From contig PATC01000044.1 of the NCBI GenBank assembly GCA_002712285.1, positions 1 to 38,341 on the forward strand: a stretch of DNA of 38,341 nucleotides. The letters are read 5' to 3'. The stretch comes from Methanobacteriota archaeon (lineage in GTDB: Archaea; Thermoplasmatota; Poseidoniia; Poseidoniales; Thalassarchaeaceae). The translations under genes were made by a program, and so were the position numbers. Positions 1 through 8,241 of the stretch are shown here, one piece after another; position 1 is the first letter of the stretch, and every line of letters begins with the position of its first letter. The notes beneath the pieces are model-generated. The model worked only from the letters and a program-made list of their open reading frames with translations, searched no databases and had not been told where the DNA came from.

Positions 1-499
1 CAGCAGGGAGAATCCCAAGTTTTCCTTCAGATAACGCAATTCTGGTGCGTGGTTCGACGATGACATGGTCGAGACAAGCAACTAGGCCTGCACCTCCACC
101 AAGAGCTACTCCCTGCACGACACCAATTGTAAAACAGGGGTGAGCCCACAAAGTGTTGAACAGTCTATCAAGACGTTCTGAGTCAATACGATTCTCCTCA
201 GGACTCTTGGCTCCCGCATCTCGCATCATATTGATATCGGCACCAGCACAGAAATGGCGACCATCACCCGAGAATACCAGCACACGGACGAAAGGATGGC
301 CGGATTCATCGACTAAGTTACCCGTAGAAGCAACAGAGCGTTTCTCAGTCCAATCAAGTAAGGAGATAATCTCAGAAATCATCTGGATATTCATTGCATT
401 GAATACGTCCGAACGTGTCAAAGTAAGCCGTGCCACTGGACCTTCAATATCAATACTGCAGAGTTCGGCATGTGGGAGTTCATCGGCCATCGTTATCAT
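1..499 (-). CDS. Enoyl-CoA hydratase/isomerase family protein (probably methylglutaconyl-CoA hydratase), 3' end cut off
   Basis: Crotonase-fold enzyme that adds water to an enoyl-CoA; only the N-terminal ~166 residues lie in the window. I translated it from the reverse strand. It shows the oxyanion-hole motif FCAGADI, the second motif GVALGGGAGL, and EGKLGILPA at the cut edge, all typical of the family. The start is ATG at 499, 6 nt after the stop of the carboxylase gene and preceded by a GGATGTGAT-like ribosome site; an in-frame ATG at 490 is the alternative. It directly follows the MCC beta subunit, so methylglutaconyl-CoA hydratase, the next step of leucine breakdown, is the likeliest role. 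That substrate is inferred from context only, because crotonase motifs do not fix specificity. Confidence 0.85.
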   Translation of the reverse strand, partial: MITMADELPHAELCSIDIEGPVARLTLTRSDVFNAMNIQMISEIISLLDWTEKRSVASTGNLVDESGHPFVRVLVFSGDGRHFCAGADINMMRDAGAKSPEENRIDSERLDRLFNTLWAHPCFTIGVVQGVALGGGAGLVACLDHVIVEPRTRIALSEGKLGILPA

Positions 500-505
500 T
501 CGAAA

Positions 506-2116
506 TCACATCCTGAAAATCCCGAAATCCGTATCAGGTAAGGGGGCATTGAGACTTGCACTAATCGCAAGCCCAAGGACATCACGAGTATCGCGGGGGT
601 CAATGATTCCATCATCCCAAAGACGTGCTGTGGAATAGTATGGACTACCTTCTGTCTCATATTTATCAAGGACAGGTGCTTCAAAAGCATCGACCTCTGC
701 CTTCGTCATAGGGTCTAATCCTTCTCTCGCCCTCTGATCTTGTTTTACTGTGCTCAGAACCTGTGCAGCCTGAGGACCACCCATCACAGAGATACGCGCA
801 TTAGGCCACATAAACAAGAAGCGTGGGTCATACGCCCTTCCACACATTCCGTAATTTCCTGCACCATGAGAGCCCCCGATGATGACTGTAAACTTTGGAA
901 CTGGAACGCAAGAAACCGCTGTAACAAGTTTTGCTCCATCTTTGGCTATCCCACCAGCCTCATACTCCCTACCAACCATGAAACCAGTAATATTCTGAAG
1001 GAAAACCAATGGAATGCCACGCTGGCCACAAAGTTCGACAAAATGGGCACCCTTTAGAGATGATTCTGAAAACAAAATGCCGTTGTTAGCAACAATCCCT
1101 ACAGGGTATCCATGGATTCGAGCAAAACCACAAACTAGACTTGTCCCATATCGGGGTTTGAATTCATGGAAACGTGAACCATCTACGATACGTGAAATAA
1201 CCTCACGAACATCATATGGTGACCTATTGTCCTCAGGAATAATGCCGAGTAATTCCTCAGGGTCATTACGTGGAGGTTCTGGTTCCTGAACATCAAGACG
1301 TGTCTTCGGCCCAGTATTGAGATTTTCAACAATATTTCTGACCATGCGAAGCGCCTCAGGTTCATCTTCAGCGAAATGATCTACTACACCGGAAAGGCGC
1401 GTGTGGACATCAGCCCCGCCGAGATCTTCGGCAGTTACCTCCTCTCCTGTAGCTGCCTTCACTAACGGTGGACCTGCGAGGAAAATTGTTCCATTACCTT
1501 TGACAATTATCGATTCATCCGACATTGCAGGAACATATGCACCTCCTGCAGTGCATGAGCCGCATACGGCGGCAATCTGAGGAATGCCTTTTCCGGACAT
1601 CATAGCCTGGTTTCGGAAAATTCGTCCAAAGTGTCCTTTGTCGGGGAAGACCTCGTCTTGCATGGGCAGGAAGGCCCCGCCACTATCTACTAGGTAAATA
1701 CAAGGAAGATGATTCTCCTCAGCAATCTCTTGGGCACGAATATGTTTCTTGACTGTTAACGGGTAGTATGACCCTCCCTTCACAGTAGCATCATTCGCAA
1801 CGAACATACATTCTCTTCCATGAACGACACCAACACCGGTCACGATTCCAGCAGAAACTGCACGGCCATCATAGAGTCCATGAGCAGCAAGTGGAGATGT
1901 TTCAAGAAAGGGAGTTCCTGGATCGCATATTGCCTCAATTCTCTCCCTTGCCAATGCTTTCCCGCGACTACGGTGTCGTTCGACATACTTCTCTCCACCA
2001 CCAAGATGAGCATGATCGATTGCTGCTCTAAGTTCTGAAATTAGCGCTTCATTATGCGCCACTCGAGTAGAGTATGTCTCATCCGAACTATTGACGCGCG
2101 TCGGTAGGACATCCAT
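506..2116 (-). CDS. Methylcrotonoyl-CoA carboxylase beta subunit (carboxyltransferase)
   Basis: Carboxyltransferase subunit of a biotin-dependent acyl-CoA carboxylase; it moves CO2 from carboxybiotin to the acyl-CoA. It has both crotonase-like halves. The block with [20 protein letters not shown] and [17 protein letters not shown] is characteristic of the methylcrotonoyl-CoA group rather than the propionyl-CoA group. The C-terminal half has [20 protein letters not shown] and [16 protein letters not shown]. Length (536 residues) is normal for MCC beta. An upstream TTG at 2140 keeps the frame open, but ATG at 2116 is preferred. The biotin-carrying alpha subunit is not in the window and is expected beyond position 1. 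The hydratase gene starts 6 nt downstream, which supports a leucine or isovalerate degradation operon. Confidence 0.92.
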   Translation of the reverse strand: MDVLPTRVNSSDETYSTRVAHNEALISELRAAIDHAHLGGGEKYVERHRSRGKALARERIEAICDPGTPFLETSPLAAHGLYDGRAVSAGIVTGVGVVHGRECMFVANDATVKGGSYYPLTVKKHIRAQEIAEENHLPCIYLVDSGGAFLPMQDEVFPDKGHFGRIFRNQAMMSGKGIPQIAAVCGSCTAGGAYVPAMSDESIIVKGNGTIFLAGPPLVKAATGEEVTAEDLGGADVHTRLSGVVDHFAEDEPEALRMVRNIVENLNTGPKTRLDVQEPEPPRNDPEELLGIIPEDNRSPYDVREVISRIVDGSRFHEFKPRYGTSLVCGFARIHGYPVGIVANNGILFSESSLKGAHFVELCGQRGIPLVFLQNITGFMVGREYEAGGIAKDGAKLVTAVSCVPVPKFTVIIGGSHGAGNYGMCGRAYDPRFLFMWPNARISVMGGPQAAQVLSTVKQDQRAREGLDPMTKAEVDAFEAPVLDKYETEGSPYYSTARLWDDGIIDPRDTRDVLGLAISASLNAPLPDTDFGIFRM

Positions 2117-2166
2117 GGCGAACAATCCCACGCAGAGCAAGACCGAACTTCAATGAAGCGGGAAGA

Positions 2167-3522
2167 TTAGACACCGAGAGCCATACGGAACGCGTCTCTC
2201 AAACCAGGTGCAAGACCGACTGTCATCAGTGCGAGTGCCATGAGGATTCGCAGATGACGGTAACGATATTCCCATCGCTGAAGTGCATAGAACCACCAAA
2301 CAACGAAACCGAGCGCAACCTTGAGGATCGTAAATCCATAGGCTGATCCAAAAAATTCGATAACTGCGGCAGAGAGCACGTGCTTCTCTGAATAACCATA
2401 GATCTCAAGGCCCATTCCCGTAGCGATTCCATCGACTGCTTGACCATAGATTGCAAGGAAGACAATTGGGGATGAAAGAACAGCCAACCCCGCCAGAGAT
2501 TCCATATCCTCATGATACTGTGTCTTCTCATTCTCGTAAGATGAAAGAGACAAGCTAGGCGGAAGAAGACCCGGGACTGGGACTCCTCGGCGACGAAGTT
2601 TTTCACGTGCCGGTAAAGAAAGGTAAGCAATCGGGAAAAAGAGGATTATAGCCGGGAAAACCATTGTCCAAAAGAGAACTTCAAGGTGCATCTCAGGGTT
2701 ACGATCAATCGCAAATATTGTCGCAAGGTCTCCAGAAACCTCTAGTCCAGACATCATCGATGCATATGCATGTAGGCAACCATACAGAACTAGGCAACCA
2801 CCTATACCAACTTGAAAGAGACCTTGCTCAACTGGTGTCCAACGTTCCATAAAAGTATGAGATACAAGAATGAATAACGTAGCTAGAAGGCCTGCAATAC
2901 CCACTGGCCAGAGATTCAAGTGCTCTTCCATGGGTGTATCAATTCGTCCATCTTGGAGAGAGGTTAGGAAAAGAAGCCCCTGAAAAGCAACCATTCCAAT
3001 GGACATCCCTGTAACCCATGAACGACTCTCACCATCAGTTGCACGAGAGGCTACAACCGATAGCCAACCAGTTGCAATTACCCAGAGGGCACCTTGGAAA
3101 TGGATACCTGGTGAGACGAACCAAGCTTGTAGGTCATCTCCGAAAAGAGATGCATCCTCTACAACCTCGCCAAGAGCAGCCCAGAATACCCATGGAGTGA
3201 GTGCAAGGATTGTACATTCCGTTGCAGGCATCCTGAGCCACCGCATTATTGCACCAATGCAAATCACGCTAAGGATTAATGTGACATTGTAAGCCATGGT
3301 GTTAATCTGGTTGTAAGACCCATCAGCTGAACTTTCAGCACGAATTGGATCAAGAAAGTAAGTATCTAGGATGCTTTGTAAGGCATTACCTGGCAAAAGG
3401 GCCTGAGAAATAAAGGCGGACAGGGTAACTAAAATTATGACTGTGAGGCACAAGAGGGATACCTTCTCCCACCAAGACAATTGATCATCCGGCAAACTCT
3501 CGCTTGTTCGGATGCTATCCAT
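2167..3522 (-). CDS. DUF63 family multispanning membrane protein
   Basis: Integral membrane protein of 451 residues with about ten hydrophobic segments. Its closest match from memory is the archaeal family DUF63. The marks are an ALGEVVEDASLF segment near residue 120 and, near residues 360-400, GQAVDGIATGMGLEIYGYSE followed by KHVL and a K-containing helix. These resemble the DUF63 pattern H/Q-x-x-D...T...GY-x-E-x-H-V-L...lK. The function of DUF63 is unknown. The ATG start at 3522 lies 51 nt after the FKBP-SAP stop, and the stop is 50 nt before the carboxylase start, so readthrough from the upstream genes is possible. Family assignment is fairly firm; no biochemical role can be proposed. Confidence 0.75.
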   Translation of the reverse strand: MDSIRTSESLPDDQLSWWEKVSLLCLTVIILVTLSAFISQALLPGNALQSILDTYFLDPIRAESSADGSYNQINTMAYNVTLILSVICIGAIMRWLRMPATECTILALTPWVFWAALGEVVEDASLFGDDLQAWFVSPGIHFQGALWVIATGWLSVVASRATDGESRSWVTGMSIGMVAFQGLLFLTSLQDGRIDTPMEEHLNLWPVGIAGLLATLFILVSHTFMERWTPVEQGLFQVGIGGCLVLYGCLHAYASMMSGLEVSGDLATIFAIDRNPEMHLEVLFWTMVFPAIILFFPIAYLSLPAREKLRRRGVPVPGLLPPSLSLSSYENEKTQYHEDMESLAGLAVLSSPIVFLAIYGQAVDGIATGMGLEIYGYSEKHVLSAAVIEFFGSAYGFTILKVALGFVVWWFYALQRWEYRYRHLRILMALALMTVGLAPGLRDAFRMALGV

Positions 3523-3573
3523 ATCAATTCTAACCCCATCAGTATGATGACCGTTACGACAAGACGTAGCAAA

Positions 3574-4407
3574 TCATTCTTCTTCAGAAGAAGAAGAAGA
3601 AAGACGTTCAATCAAATCTGCTTTCTTTCCGCCAACGGGCAAGCCAGCTGCCTTGCAACGTTCCTTGAGTTCAGCTACTGATAGCGAAGAAAGGTCTTCG
3701 TCACTGACACTATCATCCTCAGCCTCGACCTTCATAGGTTCGTGAACCTCACGGAAGATGATTGTCTCGACGCCAACATGATCACGGAGGGTGCGAATCA
3801 ATCCGAACTTGGTGTATGCCCAGTTCTGGTCATAAGAAACGAATTCAGGAAGTGTAATTGTAAGGTCATCGCCTTCGAACGAGCATTCGAAACCTTCTCG
3901 ACCTGTATTCGTCTCAAGTAAGGTTGTAACCTTCTCTGCACGGTCTGATACGACTTTTGTGATACGATACTGGTAACGTAAGGTAACACCGGCCAATGCG
4001 TGATTGAAGTCGATACTTGCTCTACCCGAACGGAACGACTTGAGAATCCCAGAACGGCCACCAATCTCAACCATGCCACCGATTTGAAGGCTCTCGGGAT
4101 CGCTAACTGCTCGAGATAATTGTTGGAGACTCATGACCTCGATTGCACTTGGATCACGCTCACCATAGGCTTCAGCAGGCGGGATATCGAATTTGTAGTC
4201 CTTGTCGCCTTCAGCCTCGAGTAAATGTGCCTCAAAACCAGCAATCAAGCGGCCATCTCCAACCACGGTAACAAGCGGAGAATAGGTGCGCCCAGGCTCT
4301 GCTTTGTCATGCTCCTCTGCAACGTGTTGACGGGTTGTCTCGATGAGATCCTCCGTGTCTGCGTTGTAGAGGTCGTAATCGATGTGGACGATAGAACCGC
4401 TCTCCAT
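3574..4407 (-). CDS. FKBP-type peptidyl-prolyl isomerase with C-terminal SAP domain
   Basis: Prolyl isomerase/chaperone, expected in the cytoplasm since there is no signal peptide. The N-terminal half has the large archaeal SlyD-like FKBP pattern: GSIVHIDYDLY at the start, VVGDGRLIAGFEAHLL near residues 47-62, PPAEAYGERDP near 76-86, and FNHALAGVTLRYQYRI near 133-148 closing the FKBP fold after an insert-in-flap region. A middle domain of about 80 residues follows. An acidic linker then leads to a SAP-like helix-turn-helix near residues 238-272 (LSVAELKERCKAAGLPVGGK, then ADLIERL). SAP domains usually bind nucleic acid. The tail is Ser/Glu-rich. The ATG at 4407 has a strong ribosome site (GGGAGGT, about 7 nt upstream). 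The fusion is unusual and may tether the isomerase to DNA, RNA or ribosomes, which is inference. Confidence 0.85.
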   Translation of the reverse strand: MESGSIVHIDYDLYNADTEDLIETTRQHVAEEHDKAEPGRTYSPLVTVVGDGRLIAGFEAHLLEAEGDKDYKFDIPPAEAYGERDPSAIEVMSLQQLSRAVSDPESLQIGGMVEIGGRSGILKSFRSGRASIDFNHALAGVTLRYQYRITKVVSDRAEKVTTLLETNTGREGFECSFEGDDLTITLPEFVSYDQNWAYTKFGLIRTLRDHVGVETIIFREVHEPMKVEAEDDSVSDEDLSSLSVAELKERCKAAGLPVGGKKADLIERLSSSSSEEE

Positions 4408-4508
4408 GGTTGTTACCTCCCTTAGGGGATGACCGCGCGACCTGCTTCACCCTTATGAGAGTGGCCCTTGAATAATCAAAAGGTACCATTAGGTTCCGAT
4501 TTCTAATT

Positions 4509-6902
4509 TTACTCAGATTCATCAGATACGTTTGCAGTGACTCCTTTGTTAGTCAGTGTCATCATAGAGCCTACAATTATCATCAACCAACCCATCCAAA
4601 CCAAATGACTCCCCGGTAAATCATAGACGGTTAATCGAACCCTATCTACTTCATCCAAACCACCAAACATGGCATCATTCATGATTAGAGACATCTGGTT
4701 TAGATCGAGAATCATGATGACATCTCCATCCCACATAACTAGGCGATCTACTTCCGAACGGGGAGTGATAATACCACTATCCTCGGCATCGAAACGGAGT
4801 ACACCTGGACGAACTTCTCCTAGAGATTTACCGCCTGTGTCCTCAACATCGATTACAATTCCAAAGAACGCATCACCGATATTGAAGCGATCATCGAATA
4901 ATGGCTCACCTCGAACTGATGTTTCAATATTCTTCATGGTGAAAATTAAATCTCCATGCTGAACTGGTTCATCACGAATCAAGGTTACCTGATGACTAGG
5001 GTCGACACGATCAACAAGCGTAGTGGTAAGCACATGGCCAATTAGTAATAGCAGAATACCTGCATGAGCAACATGTGAGGCAAGTCGAAGTAAGGTAGGT
5101 CGATGATTAGGAGATACAGAGGAGCGTGCCTTCAATTCTGTGATGAGCTCAGCAAGAGCAGGAAATGTAGCAAGGATTAACCAAACCAACAGGAATCGTG
5201 CAATATCGCCTCGAGTAATCGATGTTGCAATTAACTGATCTGCATTACCTGGCAAAGGCAAATAGGAACTTCCTATCCATACCGAAAAAATCGATAGTAA
5301 GAGTCCAAATCCAAGGACAGACCAGCGTTGTTTAACGCTTGATCTCCGCAATGAATAGGAAAGAAGACCAGCGGCTAATAATCCCAATAAAATAGCACCG
5401 AAAGCCTCGTGCGCTTCCGGAGATGGACCATCAATTTCTGCAAGTAAAAGTAACCAAGTCAGTAGAAGGAAGGCTCCGCCTCCTGCAAGTGGTATGAATA
5501 GAGTCAATCGACGAATATTTGGTCGTCGAGATGGTGCCTCATCTTCAGGTGCAAGTAACCAAGGCAGTAGAAACAGTAGCATTCCTATACCGGCTTCTAC
5601 CGTTTCAAGATGCCACGACCATCTTGAGAAAAGCATGATGATTACACCCACACTGGACCAGAGCACCGTATGGATTCTATCGTGAATCATTAGGAATAGG
5701 ATAGGAATAGCAATAACAGCGACTGACAAAGAACCTGAACGGATATGAATTACAGAAATTCCCATCAGAATTCCGTATGCAAGACCTGGACGACGAGCAA
5801 GGAGAGTATCTGAACCCGAAAGCCGAACACGTTTCGCTTGATTACGTGCTAGAAGCCAAGTTGCAGCACCCAGAAGAACCAACATCACCATGAATTCAAG
5901 GAGAACCTCAACACCCTCGACACCTTCAGACCACAAACTTAGAACTCGCAGATAGGCATCATCAGGTAGAGTAGCCTCCGTATCTGATACGACAAATGCA
6001 TGCACTGACGCCCAAACCCCATTTGCCCGTGTAACTAATGTAGAATGCATAGCAAGTGCACCGGTCAATAAACCAAGAGCAGGTGCCCATTCTGTGGCAG
6101 GTTCTCGACCATCAGGACGGGGAGTCATACGAACGTGGATGACTAGAAGAGCAGTGAGCCAAGGAAGAAAAGATGCGGTTTCAACAGGATCCCAAGCCCA
6201 ATATCCCCCCCAATCCAATACCGTGTAAGCCCACAATCCTCCAAGGCCAATACCAACAGTGCCTGCGAAAAATGCAGCTCTTGCGGCCGGAAGTTGCTCC
6301 TCATGAATCGAGCGATGTTTAGAACCGTTAATCATTCCTTCAAGAGCGATTGATCCAACCAGTAAACACAACGCATAGAAGGAAAACACGATCGGTGGAT
6401 GAATGACCATCAAATCTGTCTGTAGGTACACATTGAGCTCGTGACGTGTAGCATCAGGATCAAATTCGAAAGGCTGTAAAAGAAGGGAAATAAACAGAAT
6501 CATCAGACTCAAGAAATGCACTACTACTCCGGAACCTAATCTATTCTTTATCGAAGCATCACCCGGTCTCCTACGCCACCAAAGTCGCACTAATGCTAGC
6601 CAAGCTACCCAGAGAAGAAGTGGGCCAGCACGACCGGCCCAAGCAGCTGAAACGCGGTAATGCAGAGGCAAATTTGGAGAACCATGTGAGCGAACCAATT
6701 TGATAGCATCAAAATCCATGATAAATGCGAAAATAAGTACAATGAAAGGAAGTGATTGGATGCCGAGAATCCAGAACTCCTTTGGATGAGGCGAACGATT
6801 AGTCACCCCATGATGGATGGCGAGACATGTGGCAACTAGGGCTCCACCAATGAGGACGGCATCCAACCACATCTCTGAACCCATTACGCCATGTGTTGCC
6901 AC
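4509..6902 (-). CDS. ccmF: CcmF-like cytochrome c haem lyase
   Basis: Membrane enzyme of cytochrome c maturation that joins haem to apocytochrome on the outer face of the membrane. It has about 15 hydrophobic segments. The WWD-type haem-handling motif is WGGYWAWDPVETASFLPWL near residues 231-249. A conserved histidine sits in IHPP (about 168). SVHAFV lies after a TRANG segment, as in CcmF. A second His-containing helix (HVAHAGILLLLIGHV) and a soluble beta domain precede the last membrane helix. At 797 residues it is longer than common bacterial CcmF (about 650). The start is GTG at 6902, with ATG at 6884 or 6872 equally possible. It lies 26 nt after the reductase gene. No other ccm genes or cytochromes c are visible here. 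Confidence 0.85.
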   Translation of the reverse strand: MATHGVMGSEMWLDAVLIGGALVATCLAIHHGVTNRSPHPKEFWILGIQSLPFIVLIFAFIMDFDAIKLVRSHGSPNLPLHYRVSAAWAGRAGPLLLWVAWLALVRLWWRRRPGDASIKNRLGSGVVVHFLSLMILFISLLLQPFEFDPDATRHELNVYLQTDLMVIHPPIVFSFYALCLLVGSIALEGMINGSKHRSIHEEQLPAARAAFFAGTVGIGLGGLWAYTVLDWGGYWAWDPVETASFLPWLTALLVIHVRMTPRPDGREPATEWAPALGLLTGALAMHSTLVTRANGVWASVHAFVVSDTEATLPDDAYLRVLSLWSEGVEGVEVLLEFMVMLVLLGAATWLLARNQAKRVRLSGSDTLLARRPGLAYGILMGISVIHIRSGSLSVAVIAIPILFLMIHDRIHTVLWSSVGVIIMLFSRWSWHLETVEAGIGMLLFLLPWLLAPEDEAPSRRPNIRRLTLFIPLAGGGAFLLLTWLLLLAEIDGPSPEAHEAFGAILLGLLAAGLLSYSLRRSSVKQRWSVLGFGLLLSIFSVWIGSSYLPLPGNADQLIATSITRGDIARFLLVWLILATFPALAELITELKARSSVSPNHRPTLLRLASHVAHAGILLLLIGHVLTTTLVDRVDPSHQVTLIRDEPVQHGDLIFTMKNIETSVRGEPLFDDRFNIGDAFFGIVIDVEDTGGKSLGEVRPGVLRFDAEDSGIITPRSEVDRLVMWDGDVIMILDLNQMSLIMNDAMFGGLDEVDRVRLTVYDLPGSHLVWMGWLMIIVGSMMTLTNKGVTANVSDESE

Positions 6903-6928
6903 GACTCAATAGGGCATCGGCGTAAGAG

Positions 6929-8155
6929 TCACCAACCGTAGTGCTTCGCTCGGCTGTATCCAAAAGCAAGCATTGCCGGGACAATACCACGAAAGTAAAG
7001 CCAAGGACGTCGGAATAAGAGGCGGAATCCTACCATAGCTTTCCCTAGCACACCCATATTGCCCATTTCTTCAGGAAAACAACGCCCCATTATTGACATG
7101 TCCCGGTCACTAAGTGCGTACAGTGCGTTCTTCCCTCGCAGAATCTTGTGGTATGGAGGAAACTCAGCCTTCCATCGTTCCGAATAAGAAGAAAGAGATG
7201 CTTCAGTTACATCATCGGCTGCAATCGCTTCAGCGGCCGTGAGAGCAGCAAATTGAGCGGACTTCAATGCAAGATGAGATCCACCTTCAAAGAGAGGTGA
7301 TGTGAATCCAGCGGCGTCACCTACCAGAATGACTCCATCGGTATACGTACGTTCATGTGGACCAGAAATTGGGATAGTTCCGCCAAAACCTCGAATCTTT
7401 CGACTATCCGATCGCCAAGCTGGGTTAGCAATTTCCAGATTGTTAAACTCAGTATCCGCAATAAAACGGTCTAATTCACTCACTGCACCTTTACGATCCT
7501 CAGTAACTAAGCCGACATTCGCACGACCATCACACTTTGGAATCATCCAAAGATATCCTTTCTCAGCATATTGAGGCCAGATGTAGAAATCCAGATAATC
7601 ATCAGTAGGAACCTCAAGCATCTCATATTGCATACCTGCAATGACCTTTGGATGACTGTTGAGTTTAAGCAGCTTTGAACATACTCCAGCAACCCCTGAA
7701 GCATCGATGACTATTCGAGTTTCAATTGGGAATACGTCACCCTTACCTTCACAACGATATCCAACGAACTTTCCATCATTTTCCATACGCTCCATAGTTC
7801 GCAATCGATTACCTAGATGCAATGTGGCTCCGGCAGAAACAGCCTCATCTGCAAGCCATTGCTCAAAGAGGTGCTTCTCAAGGACATATCCATGTTCTGT
7901 GAGCCGTTTCTTTGTACCATCGGGGAATATTACTCGGATTCCATGGACACGCTTGCTGATTACAGAATCAGGGAGGCTCAGATTCAAGTTCGCAACGGCG
8001 ACATCTGAGATACATTCACCACAGTGAACAGGAGTCCCAATTTCTGCATGATCCTCGATTAACATGACCTTCAATCCGGCACGTGCAGCATGAAGAGCTG
8101 CGGACCCACCGCCGGGGCCCGCTCCTACAACCAGCACATCGCATTGTGTTACCAT
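6929..8155 (-). CDS. Geranylgeranyl reductase family FAD-dependent oxidoreductase
   Basis: Flavoenzyme that saturates prenyl chains. In archaea the usual substrates are digeranylgeranyl ether lipids, but members also act on quinone or other isoprenoid chains. The N-terminal FAD-binding motif is GAGPGGGSAA (residues 11-20), followed by VHCGECIS with the family cysteine near residue 48. GYLWMIPK near 200-207 corresponds to the substrate-cavity motif. GDAAGFTSPLFEGG (279-292) is the second FAD motif with the family's EGG. Length of 408 is normal. The start ATG at 8155 faces the ubiD gene divergently across about 86 nt, so the two operons may share control. Lipid versus quinone substrate cannot be decided; the divergent UbiA/UbiD genes make a quinone tail a fair alternative. 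Confidence 0.88.
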   Translation of the reverse strand: MVTQCDVLVVGAGPGGGSAALHAARAGLKVMLIEDHAEIGTPVHCGECISDVAVANLNLSLPDSVISKRVHGIRVIFPDGTKKRLTEHGYVLEKHLFEQWLADEAVSAGATLHLGNRLRTMERMENDGKFVGYRCEGKGDVFPIETRIVIDASGVAGVCSKLLKLNSHPKVIAGMQYEMLEVPTDDYLDFYIWPQYAEKGYLWMIPKCDGRANVGLVTEDRKGAVSELDRFIADTEFNNLEIANPAWRSDSRKIRGFGGTIPISGPHERTYTDGVILVGDAAGFTSPLFEGGSHLALKSAQFAALTAAEAIAADDVTEASLSSYSERWKAEFPPYHKILRGKNALYALSDRDMSIMGRCFPEEMGNMGVLGKAMVGFRLLFRRPWLYFRGIVPAMLAFGYSRAKHYGW

Positions 8156-8241
8156 ATTGGTGGCTAGGGACGTCTCGGGTCATCAACTAGTCGCCGTGGT
8201 CTCGTGCGAACCTTCTCATGCTCCCGTCCCAACCGACGGGC

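Noticed and set aside
153-638. Plus-strand frame of 161 residues at the left end
   Set aside because: It is antisense to the enoyl-CoA hydratase and MCC beta genes, both supported by clear motifs.
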